A stretch of DNA of 33,662 bases. It comes from Deltaproteobacteria bacterium. Lineage in GTDB: Bacteria > Desulfobacterota > Desulfarculia > Adiutricales > Adiutricaceae. The stretch is from assembly GCA_031264145.1 (NCBI GenBank), contig JAISEK010000032.1, forward strand, positions 1 to 33,662, read 5' to 3'. The position numbers and the translations under genes were made by a program. Position 1 is the first letter of the stretch, and every line of letters begins with the position of its first letter. The notes beneath the pieces were generated by a model. The model was given only the letters and a program-made list of their open reading frames with translations, searched no databases and had not been told where the DNA came from. This document shows positions 17,311 through 24,720 of this stretch, in pieces.

Positions 17311-18339
17311 TCAACGCCTGGCCCCCGCCAACCGATCCGCGTGCCGATCCATCCGCAGGTGGGTGTAGCGGGCCAGCATCTGGAGGGTTTTGTGGCCGGT
17401 GATGGATTTGATTTCCATCAGGTCCAGGTCGGTGTTCTCGAAGAGGCGGCTGGTGGCCTCGTGGCGCAGGTCGTGGAAGTGGAGGCCTTCGATTCCAGCC
17501 TCGCGGCAGGCCCGGCGCATGGCCTGAGTGATGGCAGAGGGGCTCTGGGTGAAGACGCGGTCGTCCGCTTTCGGCGGGCGGCCGTTTTTCGCGTGCGCGG
17601 CGGCTTGGGCTGACCGGATGGCTTCCAGAATCTCGATAGCCTTGGGCGACAGGGGGAGGGTGCGGGTTTCGCCGTTTTTGGTGACGAAGAGGGTGGCCGT
17701 GCGGCGGTCCAGGTCGATGGCGCTCCAGCATAGGGTGGAAAGATCCTCCCGGCGCATGGCCGTCTCCAGGGCCAGGGCGATGATGAGGCGCATCTCCGGG
17801 CCGGCGGCGGCCAGGAGGCGCTCCTCTTCATCCGCCTCCAGCCGGCGCTCGCGGCCCTTGGGCAGCTTGGGTCGGCTGACGCGGGCCACGGGGTTGACCA
17901 GGCTCTCCATGCTCCAATCACTGGCGGCCACGTTGAACAGCCGTGACAAAAGGGCCAAATCCAGCCGGATGGTGTTGCCCGAGGCCCCTTCGTCCTGCCG
18001 TTCCCTGATGAATTCCGCGATGTCTTTGCCGCGAATCGCGGCCATGAATTTTTCGGCCAGCCGGTGGCGCTGGATCATCCGGGCCTTGTAGACGTTGGTT
18101 TGGCTGTGCGCCAGGCGGGGCAGGTATTCTTCGATATAACGCTCCAGGGCCTCCCGGAGGGTGGTGGTCTCGGCCTCAGTCCGGGAGACGTAGACGCCCC
18201 GGTCCATCTCGGACTCGATCTCCCGCGCCCACTTCTCCGCGTCGAATTTGGTCTCGAACGTCTTGCAGGTGACGGGCATTCCCTTTTTACGGATTCGGAC
18301 TTCCCATTGGTAGGGGCCGCGTTTTCTGATGCTGGCCAT
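17311..18339 (-). CDS. int: tyrosine-type site-specific integrase
   Basis: A complete 342-residue phage-type integrase. The N-terminal arm-binding region (about 1-55, GPYQWEVRIRKKGMPVTCK) is followed by a SAM-like core-binding domain (about 60-165) and the catalytic domain. The catalytic set is present: Arg196 (ETAMRRED), Lys221 (TKNGETR), His289/Arg292 (HDLRHEATS), His316 (GHKTLQML) and Tyr325 (ARYTHLR). It lies next to the tRNA-Arg attachment site and reads away from it, separated by a strong terminator hairpin, so tRNA transcription should not enter int. It almost certainly catalyses integration and excision of the 11321-18474 element. Confidence 0.95.
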   Translation of the reverse strand: MASIRKRGPYQWEVRIRKKGMPVTCKTFETKFDAEKWAREIESEMDRGVYVSRTEAETTTLREALERYIEEYLPRLAHSQTNVYKARMIQRHRLAEKFMAAIRGKDIAEFIRERQDEGASGNTIRLDLALLSRLFNVAASDWSMESLVNPVARVSRPKLPKGRERRLEADEEERLLAAAGPEMRLIIALALETAMRREDLSTLCWSAIDLDRRTATLFVTKNGETRTLPLSPKAIEILEAIRSAQAAAHAKNGRPPKADDRVFTQSPSAITQAMRRACREAGIEGLHFHDLRHEATSRLFENTDLDLMEIKSITGHKTLQMLARYTHLRMDRHADRLAGARR

Positions 18340-18361
18340 ACGCTCCTCCCTTTTGGGTCAT

Positions 18362-18387
18362 TGGAGCAAATTTGGAGCAAAAAATCA
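18362..18387 (+). repeat. paired TGGAGCAAA motif, right arm of element
   Basis: Two TGGAGCAAA-like copies 11 bp apart, 24 of 26 bases identical to 11475-11500. They lie 41 bp inside the right attachment repeat and partly overlap the terminator's A-tract. Confidence 0.5.
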
Positions 18388-18425
18388 AAGGGGTTCAGCG
18401 TGTATCGCTGAACCCCTTTGATTTT
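18381..18425 (-). terminator. rho-independent terminator after tRNA-Arg
   Basis: A perfect 20-bp stem (18381-18400 with 18406-18425) and a 5-base loop. Read on the minus strand it starts 3 bases after the tRNA CCA end and runs into a T6 tract. It belongs to the element, not to the ancestral locus. Confidence 0.8.
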
Positions 18426-18427
18426 AG

Positions 18428-18474
18428 TGGTGCCCTCGGCGTGACTCGAACACGCGACACCAGGATTAGGAATC
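18428..18474. repeat. right attachment repeat (attR-like), within tRNA-Arg
   Basis: Identical over 47 bp to 11321-11367. It begins exactly at the encoded CCA and ends at the anticodon loop. Confidence 0.93.
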
Positions 18475-18505
18475 CTGTGCTCTATCCTAACTGAGCTACG
18501 AGGGC
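18428..18505 (-). tRNA. tRNA-Arg(CCT)
   Basis: The gene folds as a complete cloverleaf: acceptor GCCCTCG/CGAGGGC, D stem GCTC/GAGC, anticodon arm CAGGA-TTCCTAA-TCCTG with anticodon CCT, T stem GCGTG/CACGC, discriminator A, and an encoded CCA at 18428-18430. It reads AGG, a frequently used arginine codon in the resident genes. Its 3' 47 bases come from the element's attachment site. Confidence 0.96.
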
Positions 18506-19081
18506 GACATTATTGTGAAGGCCCTAAAGCCTGTCCAGATTCCAGATCGTTTCGGCATATCGGCTGATGGCCTGTCTGGCCGGCATAATTCGGGCATGAT
18601 AGCATTTTTGGCCGTCCCATACAATGGTTTTTTGGGGAGCAAGCTGTAGCTTGGCGGCCCTTCGCCATCCCGTTCCGTTCCTTCCTGGGAGTTCTTCGCG
18701 ATCGACAGGGCTGCAGAGAATTGCCCAAGGCCAGATGGCAGGCATTCGCCGCCGTCATTGACTTTGGGAAGTCGTGCGACACCAGGATTAGGAATCCTGC
18801 GCTCTATCCTGGCTGAACTACGAGGATGCCATTATTATGAACCAGTCCATTATGTCGGTCTCCCTGCCGCCTAAGCATCCAGGCGGATGGTCTGGCCTGC
18901 CAACTTAATCTGGGCGACGGCATTTTGGGCCATCCCATTGCAGTGGTTTTTTGAGGCGCCCGTGGCCATCCAGTTCCTTCTTGGTGGATATTCCAGGCCG
19001 GCTGGCCGGAAGGGTAATTGTCCAAAGTCAGATGGCCGGCACGCCCGGCACATGTCGCCTTGATTGAACTTGGGCGGTCAC
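18454..19081. repeat. diverged tandem duplication of tRNA-Arg 5' part plus upstream flank
   Basis: Unit A (18454-18775) and unit B (18776 to about 19081) align along most of their length. The tRNA part is nearly identical. Farther along, GCATTTTTGGCCGTCCCAT matches GCATTTTGGGCCATCCCAT, both followed by a GTTTTTTG stretch, and CCAGATGGCAGGC matches TCAGATGGCCGGC. No gene is convincingly encoded in either unit. Confidence 0.75.
18776..18827 (-). pseudogene. truncated tRNA-Arg(CCT) pseudogene
   Basis: This copy keeps the anticodon arm with CCT, the D arm and a mutated acceptor 5' strand (ATCCTCG for GCCCTCG). It lacks the T arm, the 3' acceptor strand and CCA. The break lies at the start of the T stem, the edge of the tandem duplication unit. 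Confidence 0.75.
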
Positions 19082-19273
19082 TGTGGCTTTGGCGGGACAG
19101 GGAAAGTGCCCTGGCATCTGGCTGTGATTGCCCCAATAGCCATACGAGCCTCTTTCCGACATCGGTAAGGAACATGGGTTTTCGGTTTTTTTTGTAATTG
19201 TGCTGTGTTTTGGATATGAAATCCGGAGGCCTGAGGAGCTGACCCAGCCAACGGGAAAAGTAAAAAATAATGC
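19082..19273. other. intergenic region, no gene seen
   Basis: Between the duplicated tRNA flank and the hydrogenase-cluster promoter I see no supported gene. There is a T8 run at 19188-19195 without a strong preceding stem. Confidence 0.4.
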
Positions 19274-19302
19274 TTGACAAGGGGACCATCGGGACTTACT
19301 AT
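19274..19302 (+). promoter_or_regulatory. strong sigma-70 promoter before the hydrogenase-maturation genes
   Basis: TTGACA at 19274-19279 and TACTAT at 19297-19302 with an ideal 17-base spacer. The sequence around the -35 (ATGCTTGACAA) is the same as at the tRNA-Ser promoter at 30772. Confidence 0.65.
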
Positions 19303-19308
19303 TCCAAG

Positions 19309-19437
19309 TAGGCCCTTTGACGGTTGTGGGCCTAAGAATTTTTCGACATTGCCAAACCTGACGTCGAGTCAACTTTTCGAGACGGAAGGCGCTAATTGGT
19401 AGTCCAGGCGTCTTTGCATTCAAAGGCGCCTTTTTTT
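19309..19437 (+). ncRNA. candidate leader RNA/attenuator or small RNA
   Basis: From the predicted start near 19309 to the terminator T-tract is about 130 bases. The RNA can form a 6-bp AGGCCC/GGGCCT stem near its 5' end, a TCGAC/GTCGA stem in the middle and the terminator at 19406-19431. A sequence near 19386 (AAGGCGC) can also pair with the terminator's 3' arm (GCGCCTT), an alternative fold that would disrupt termination. It matches no riboswitch family that I recognise. It could regulate the downstream genes or be an independent small RNA. Confidence 0.4.
19406..19437 (+). terminator. rho-independent terminator ending the leader RNA
   Basis: AGGCG-TCTTT pairs with AAAGG-CGCCT around a GCATTC loop and is followed directly by T7 (19431-19437). 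It ends 124 bases before the TM1266-like start codon. Confidence 0.7.
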
Positions 19438-19561
19438 CGCCCGATCACCTCGCCGGAACTCGGCCGCCCGGCGATTGACACATCCGGCTGGCTGCCCTGG
19501 CCGGTGGGCCTCCGGGACCACAGGGGGCCCGGAAAGCCCTGGCCGTAAAGGAGCCCCGCCA

Positions 19562-19822
19562 ATGGATACCAGGGTGGCCATAATCGGCCTGGTGGTCGAG
19601 AACCCAGCTTCGGTCGAGGAGCTTAACCGCGTCCTCCACAACTATTCCGAGTATATAATTGGCCGCATGGGCATCCCCTATAGCCAGCGCAAGATCAACA
19701 TCATCAGCGTGGCCGTGGATGCGCCGGAAAGCGTCATCAGTGCCATCTCGGGCAAGATCGGCAAGCTGCCCGGGGTCACGGCCAAGATAGCCTACTCCAA
19801 TTTCATTAGCAGAACCGACTAG
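19562..19822 (+). CDS. TM1266-type iron-only hydrogenase system regulator
   Basis: An 86-residue ACT/NikR-C-like domain protein. RVAIIGLVVENPASVEELNR, YIIGRMGIPY, INIISVAVDAPESVISAISG and KIGKLPGVTAK match the family named putative iron-only hydrogenase system regulator, which normally neighbours hydE/hydG/hydF. A ligand or DNA target is not established. ATG 19562 has AAAGGAG at 19547-19553; an upstream extension is not credible. It is the first gene after the leader terminator and lies 36 bases before the chosen hydE start. Confidence 0.9.
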   Translation: MDTRVAIIGLVVENPASVEELNRVLHNYSEYIIGRMGIPYSQRKINIISVAVDAPESVISAISGKIGKLPGVTAKIAYSNFISRTD

Positions 19823-19858
19823 TTTTTACTCTTATTGACCAAAAACGAGATTAAATAT

Positions 19859-20932
19859 ATGATTAACAATTATTCATTGGTTGATAGGCTCATGACCGAC
19901 GGCACGCTGTCGCGTCCGGAATTCTTCACCCTCATCGAGGGTCGCACCCCCGAACTCGCCGAGTACCTTTTCGACAAGGCCAGACAGGTGCGCCACGCCG
20001 TGTATGGCAAGGATATTTTCCTTAGAGGCTTGATTGAGTTTACTAATTTTTGCCGCAACGACTGTCTTTATTGTGGCATCCGCAAGAGCAACCTCTCTGC
20101 CGAGCGATACCGTCTAAGCCAGGAGGAGATTCTAGCCTGCTGCCGGCAGGGCCACGAGCTGGGCTTCAGGACCTTCGTTCTCCAGGGCGGGGAGGATCCC
20201 CATTACACCGACGATCGCATGGTCGGGATCGTCAGGGCCATAAGGGCCGCCTACCCCGACTGCGCCATCACCCTGTCCCTGGGCGAACGGGACAGGGAGA
20301 GCTACCGGCGGCTCTTCAGGGCCGGGGCCGAGCGCTACCTTCTGCGCCACGAGACCAGGAACGAGGGGCACTACGCCTATCTACATCCGGCCGGCATGTC
20401 CCTCAGGGATAGGCTTGGCTGCCTGGAGGACCTGCGGTCGATCGGCTACCAGGTCGGTTGCGGCTTCATGGTCGGAAGCCCCGGCCAGACGACCGACTGC
20501 CTGGTCGACGATCTTCTGTTCATCAAGGAGTTCAGGCCACACATGGTCGGCATTGGCCCCTTCATCCCCCACAAGGACACCCCCTTCGCCGGCAGGGAGG
20601 CCGGATCGCTGGAATTGACGGTTTTCCTTCTGGGCATCCTGAGGCTCTTGGATCCCAAGCTCCTGCTTCCGGCCACCACGGCCCTGGGCACCATTTCCCC
20701 GACCGGCCGCGAGATGGGGGTCATGGCCGGGGCCAACGTCATCATGCCCAACCTTTCCCCTGTCGGGGTCAGAAACAAGTATCTGCTTTACGACAACAAG
20801 ATCTGCACGGGAGACGAGGCGGCCGAGTGCCGGTTCTGCATCCAGAGGCGCATGCTCAGCATTGGCTACGACATCGCCGTGACCCGTGGGGATTACGCCG
20901 GCCTCTCCGGCGAGGAGCGACGGGCCGTTTGA
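19859..20932 (+). CDS. hydE: [FeFe]-hydrogenase H-cluster maturation radical SAM enzyme HydE
   Basis: A 357-residue radical SAM enzyme that helps build the 2Fe subcluster of [FeFe] hydrogenase, probably acting on the complex-B intermediate made by HydG. The [4Fe-4S]-SAM motif CRNDCLYC gives Cys65, Cys69 and Cys72. FVLQGGEDPHYTD, RYLLRHETRNEGHYAYLHP and GCGFMVGSPGQTTD are family segments, and the barrel runs to NLSPVGVRNKYLLYDNKICTGDE-like sequence near the end. ATG 19859 is preferred; TTG 19835 in the same frame would add 8 residues and has no ribosome site. The first 150 bases are less GC-rich than the rest. Confidence 0.95.
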   Translation: MINNYSLVDRLMTDGTLSRPEFFTLIEGRTPELAEYLFDKARQVRHAVYGKDIFLRGLIEFTNFCRNDCLYCGIRKSNLSAERYRLSQEEILACCRQGHELGFRTFVLQGGEDPHYTDDRMVGIVRAIRAAYPDCAITLSLGERDRESYRRLFRAGAERYLLRHETRNEGHYAYLHPAGMSLRDRLGCLEDLRSIGYQVGCGFMVGSPGQTTDCLVDDLLFIKEFRPHMVGIGPFIPHKDTPFAGREAGSLELTVFLLGILRLLDPKLLLPATTALGTISPTGREMGVMAGANVIMPNLSPVGVRNKYLLYDNKICTGDEAAECRFCIQRRMLSIGYDIAVTRGDYAGLSGEERRAV

Positions 20933-20994
20933 GCCCTCTACATTGCCATTTCGCTAACGGGGAAGGACAGCCCGACCCGGAAGGAGTTTCAGAA

Positions 20995-22413
20995 ATGTAT
21001 GATCCAAAGTCCAGGAAGGCCACCGAGTTCATCGATCACGGAGAGGTCCTAGACACGCTGGAGTACGCCAGAAAGAACGCCACCAACGCCGCCCTGATTG
21101 GCTCCATACTGGAAAAGGCCAGGAAGCGGAGCGGTCTCACCCACCGTGAGGCCATGGTCCTTCTGGATTGCGGTCTTGATGACAAAAACGAGGAAATCTT
21201 CGCCCTGGCCCGCCAAATCAAGCAGGACTTCTACGGCAACCGCATAGTCATGTTCGCCCCCCTGTATCTTTCCAACTATTGCGTTAATGGCTGCCTGTAC
21301 TGCCCCTACCACCAGAAAAACAAGCACATCGCCCGCAAGAAGCTTTCCCAGGAGGACATCGTCCGTGAGGTCACGGCCCTCCAGGACATGGGGCACAAGC
21401 GCCTGGCCCTGGAGGCCGGCGAGCACCCGACCATCAACCCAATAGAGTATATCCTGGAAAGCATCGGGACCATCTACTCCATCAAGCACAAGAACGGGGC
21501 CATCCGCCGGGTCAACGTCAACATAGCGGCCACGACGGTCGAGAACTACGCGCGGCTCCGGGAGGCCGGCATAGGCACCTACATACTCTTCCAGGAGACC
21601 TACCACCGCAAGAGCTACGAGGAGCTCCACCCCACCGGACCCAAGCACGACTACGCCTGGCACACCGAGGCCATGGACAGGGCCATGGAGGGCGGGATCG
21701 ACGACGTTGGCCTGGGCGTCCTCTTCGGCCTTGAGATGTTCCGTTACGAGTTCGCGGCCCTCCTCATGCACGCCGAGCACCTGGAGGCCGTGCACGGCGT
21801 GGGGCCACACACCATCAGCGTCCCCAGGGTCAGGGCGGCCGACGATATCGACCCCGACCAGTTCGCCAACGGCATCACCGACGACCAGTTCGCCAAGATC
21901 GTGGCCTGCATCCGCATCTCCGTCCCCTACACCGGCATGATCGTCTCCACCAGGGAGAGCAAGGAGTGCCGGGCCCGAGTCCTGGATCTGGGAATCTCCC
22001 AGATCAGCGGGGGCAGCCGGACGAGCGTCGGCGGCTACTACGAGCCCGAGGCCGAGGAGGACGATTCCAGGCAGTTCGAGGTCAGCGACAACCGGAGCCT
22101 CGACGAGGTCATCGGCTGGCTGATGGAGCTGGGGCACATCCCCAGCTTCTGCACGGCCTGCTACCGGGAAGGCCGGACCGGGGACAGGTTCATGGCCCTG
22201 TGCAAGAGCGGCAAGATCCTCAACTGCTGCCATCCCAACGCCTTGATGACCCTCAAGGAGTACCTCATGGACTATGCCTCGCCCCACACGGCCAGGCTGG
22301 GCAACGCCCTGATCGAGACGGAGATCAACCAGGTCCCCAACCTCAAGATCCGGGCCCTGGTGGCCGACCATCTCACGGCCATCCAGCACGGGGATCGCGA
22401 TTTTAGGCTATAG
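20995..22413 (+). CDS. hydG: [FeFe]-hydrogenase maturation tyrosine lyase HydG
   Basis: A 472-residue radical SAM enzyme that cleaves tyrosine to supply CO and cyanide for the H cluster. The SAM cluster motif CVNGCLYC gives Cys96, Cys100 and Cys103. The auxiliary cluster motif CTAC...C is exact: Cys386, Cys389 and Cys412, in the CX2CX22C spacing of HydG. This distinguishes it from ThiH. ATG 20995 has AAGGAG at 20981-20986. It is 62 bases after hydE and ends just before a strong terminator, so TM1266-like, hydE and hydG form one unit. hydF and the hydrogenase itself are not in the window. Confidence 0.97.
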   Translation: MYDPKSRKATEFIDHGEVLDTLEYARKNATNAALIGSILEKARKRSGLTHREAMVLLDCGLDDKNEEIFALARQIKQDFYGNRIVMFAPLYLSNYCVNGCLYCPYHQKNKHIARKKLSQEDIVREVTALQDMGHKRLALEAGEHPTINPIEYILESIGTIYSIKHKNGAIRRVNVNIAATTVENYARLREAGIGTYILFQETYHRKSYEELHPTGPKHDYAWHTEAMDRAMEGGIDDVGLGVLFGLEMFRYEFAALLMHAEHLEAVHGVGPHTISVPRVRAADDIDPDQFANGITDDQFAKIVACIRISVPYTGMIVSTRESKECRARVLDLGISQISGGSRTSVGGYYEPEAEEDDSRQFEVSDNRSLDEVIGWLMELGHIPSFCTACYREGRTGDRFMALCKSGKILNCCHPNALMTLKEYLMDYASPHTARLGNALIETEINQVPNLKIRALVADHLTAIQHGDRDFRL

Positions 22414-22474
22414 GGCCGTCTTAGCGGTGGCTGGGGACGGAATTCCGCCCCCTACCCACCTGGGGGCGTCCGTC

Positions 22475-22511
22475 AGCCGGCCTTGGGCCTAGCCCTGGGC
22501 CGGCTTTTTTT
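22475..22511 (+). terminator. rho-independent terminator after hydG
   Basis: An 8-bp AGCCGGCC/GGCCGGCT outer stem with further pairing inside (TTGGGC/CCTGG), followed by T7 at 22505-22511. It closes the hydrogenase-maturation unit. Confidence 0.82.
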
Positions 22512-22918
22512 GATCCGGCCTCCAGCCGTGTGGACGGGCTCCAGGGGACGGTCCTGGCGGGTCGGGGTTACCCGCCTGGTCATAAATTATAAAAAAAGAT
22601 CCTCTTGGCATATAAAATATTTATTAAACGGTATTATATGTATTATTATGGCGATTTTAATGATAGTCTGGCCCCTGGCCTGACCTCTGGGAGGCACCGC
22701 CGAGGCCTTGGGCAAAAATGAAAAAAGTCAAAATACATGGATATTCCCGATAGGGTGGCCAGCTAGTGGGGCCAGAAGCCTGGTAATTCTTGACTTTTTT
22801 GTTTGACAAATATTTTTGATTAATGTTAACGAAAGGTTATATTTTTAGGTTGGTCTTGACATTTTACTTCACTGTGGGAAAATAGCCCCTAGCAAAATTG
22901 GGTCACACGAGGTCACTT
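22512..22918. other. intergenic, AT-rich toward the integrase remnant
   Basis: No supported gene. Two TTGACA hexamers occur, at 22803-22808 and 22856-22861. The second has AAAATA 17 bases on and could drive the downstream integrase fragment, but neither -10 is good. Confidence 0.4.
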
Positions 22919-23686
22919 ATGACAAAAATTAACCGTGCTATTTTAGATGGGCTCAAACCGGCGGCCAAAAGTTACCGCATGGCCGCCGGCGGCCAGCCAG
23001 GCTTGTTTTTGGAGGTGTTGCCGAGCGGCTTGAAGAAATGGCGTCTCAGGGCCAGGGCCATGGGCCGGTCAATGCAGGCGACTTTGGGCTCCTTTCCCGA
23101 GCTGGGTCTTTTGGCGGCCAGGGAGAAGGCCGCCAAGCTCCTGGAGGAGGGCCCGTTGAACCCCAACAGGGCCCAAAAGATTTGTTCTTTTGGCGATTTG
23201 TCCTGCGCCTGGCTGGGCCACAACGGCGACAAGCGCTGGAGCACCGGCTTCAGGCACACCATTAGCCTCCTGAAGTCCAACATCCTGCCTTCGTTGGGCC
23301 GTCAGTCCCTGGGAGACATCTCGCCCTCGACCATCGTCCTGGACCTCCTCAAACCACTGGTGGAGAGGGGCGGCATCGATCTGGCCAACTCGGCCCTGAA
23401 GGTCTGCCGGCTCATTTTCCGTTTTGGCCTTTCCCAGGGCCATCTGGAGTCCGATCCGACCGATAGCCTGCCTGAGTTCGACTCCAAGACCATTACCTGC
23501 CAGATCGTCCCCAACATCGATCCCAACGTCGCCCCTAGCCTTGATCCCGTTGGGCTGGCCTATCCCAGGGTCAATCACGCGACCGCCGAACACCGGCACC
23601 CGGAGAAGGCCCATCATTACCATGTCAAGCGCAACCCACTTTTGCTGACCAACTTCCTCAGCCAGCCCCAGACCGGCAAGAGGTAG
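22919..23686 (+). pseudogene. P4-type integrase fragment lacking the catalytic domain
   Basis: The 255-residue product begins with a DUF4102-type arm-binding domain: LKPAAKSYRMAAGGQPGLFLEVLPSG and WRLRARAMGRSMQATLGSFPELGLLAAREKA without a break. A core-binding-like domain follows (NILPSLGRQSLGDISP, NSALKVCRLIFRFGLSQG). The catalytic domain (Arg, HxxR, Tyr) is absent. The last 70 residues are unrelated Pro/His-rich sequence up to the stop. Intact relatives are about 400 residues. ATG 22919 has GAGG 6 bases upstream; a TTG at 22898 is less likely. It is probably a remnant, though a DNA-binding-only regulator cannot be excluded. Confidence 0.7.
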
Positions 23687-23829
23687 GGGGTCCCGCTAAC
23701 TTCCCCATAGCCAATCTGAGAACAAGGAAAGGGAATGTCGCCGGTTGCCCGGGCTGAGTCCTTGCGGCCTTTTTGGGCCCAAGTCCACGGCCAGGGCCCG
23801 GCGGCACCGACGGCGACGCCCGAAAGGCC

Positions 23830-24720
23830 CTAGCCTTGGCCCTGTCCGGCCAGGGGAGGGGCCTTGGGGGTATGGTGAAAGCCAAAGGCCGCGTAGATTA
23901 TCATGATGCCGCCGACCAGTGACTGGAGGCCCAGCCTGTCGTCGAAGAACAAAAGGCTGAACAGGGCGCTGCCCAAAATCTCCAGGCTGCCGATGACCCC
24001 GACCTTGAAGGGCGGCAGGTAGCGCAGGGCCAGATAGGCCAGGAGCTGGGCCGATGAGCCCAAAAGGCCCAGAAGCGAGCCCCGCCCGGCCTCGGCCAGG
24101 CTGTCCAGGCCCAGGCCCTGCCCGGCCAGGAAAGCCAGGGGCAGGGCGCTCAGGCCGGCGAAGAGACTGTAGAAGAATATGGGCTCCAGGCCCCTGTTGC
24201 CCTGGCCCAGGCGGCGGGTAAGGACTATGGAGAGGGCATAGAGGCCCCCGCCGGCAAAGGCCAGAAGGTGGCCCAGCCGGAGGCCCAGGCCCGTGGCCCC
24301 GGAGGGCCAGACCAGGACGACGCAGCCGGCGAAGGCCACGAGCACGCCGGCGATATCCCTGGCGCCGACGCCCTCGCGGTTGATGATGGCGGACAGGACA
24401 ACGGACTGCGAAGGGTAGAGGTATAGGATGACCACCGCCTGGTAGAGGGGGACCATGGTGAAGGCCGAGGTGGTGAAGACGGTCGACAGGGCCCCCAGAA
24501 ATCCTATCAGGCACAAAAACCCCGGTTGATTGGCCCAGGGCAATCGTCTGAGGAAACATGAGGCCAGGCACACCAGAACCACGCCCGTCCATCCCCTGAG
24601 GAGCAAAAGCCCGAACACGGTCATTTCCTCGGAAATGACCCTTACGCCGGCGTTGAAGAGGGAGAAGGCCAAGGGCGAGGCCACGGCCAGGACTAAACCG
24701 GGACTGGGGGATTTTGGCAT
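23830..24720 (-). CDS. EamA/DMT-family inner-membrane transporter
   Basis: A 296-residue polytopic protein with about ten transmembrane helices in two EamA repeats, for example LVLAVASPLAFSLFNAGVRV at the N-terminus and IGSLEILGSALFSLLFFDD in the second half. VILYLYPSQSVVLSAIINRE and YLALRYLPPFKVGVIGSLEI are the typical second and later helix motifs. Members export amino acids, nucleosides or other metabolites; the substrate here is unknown. It is a single gene on the minus strand, and the ATG at 24720 opens directly into the first helix. The C-terminal tail is short and Pro/Gly-rich. Confidence 0.9.
   Translation of the reverse strand: MPKSPSPGLVLAVASPLAFSLFNAGVRVISEEMTVFGLLLLRGWTGVVLVCLASCFLRRLPWANQPGFLCLIGFLGALSTVFTTSAFTMVPLYQAVVILYLYPSQSVVLSAIINREGVGARDIAGVLVAFAGCVVLVWPSGATGLGLRLGHLLAFAGGGLYALSIVLTRRLGQGNRGLEPIFFYSLFAGLSALPLAFLAGQGLGLDSLAEAGRGSLLGLLGSSAQLLAYLALRYLPPFKVGVIGSLEILGSALFSLLFFDDRLGLQSLVGGIMIIYAAFGFHHTPKAPPLAGQGQG

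Larger units (their letters stand above)
11321..18474. mobile_element. 7.1-kb integrative element in tRNA-Arg(CCT)
   Basis: The element is bounded by two identical 47-bp copies of the 3' part of tRNA-Arg(CCT), at 11321-11367 and 18428-18474. Each copy begins exactly at the CCA end. The intact tRNA is at the right end, and a complete tyrosine integrase gene sits beside it and reads away from it. This is the classic arrangement for a site-specific element that restores its target tRNA. Cargo includes a HigBA-like module, a beta-CASP/MBL hydrolase, secreted proteins and three interrupted genes. No conjugation, replication or capsid genes are seen, so it is probably mobilised in trans or is a satellite or genomic islet. 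Arginine codon use is CGN-rich, unlike the flanking genome. Confidence 0.9.

Noticed and set aside
11321-18474. CRISPR array or phage structural genes in the element.
   Set aside because: No regularly spaced repeats were found, and no capsid, tail, terminase or relaxase similarity was seen.
18510-19289. Minus-strand open frames in the tandem duplication as genes.
   Set aside because: The two units do not keep a common frame, no ribosome sites are evident, and no family is recognisable.
22483-22683. 66-codon frame after hydG as a small membrane protein.
   Set aside because: It starts within the hydG terminator, the hydrophobic end arises from AT-rich DNA, and there is no ribosome site.
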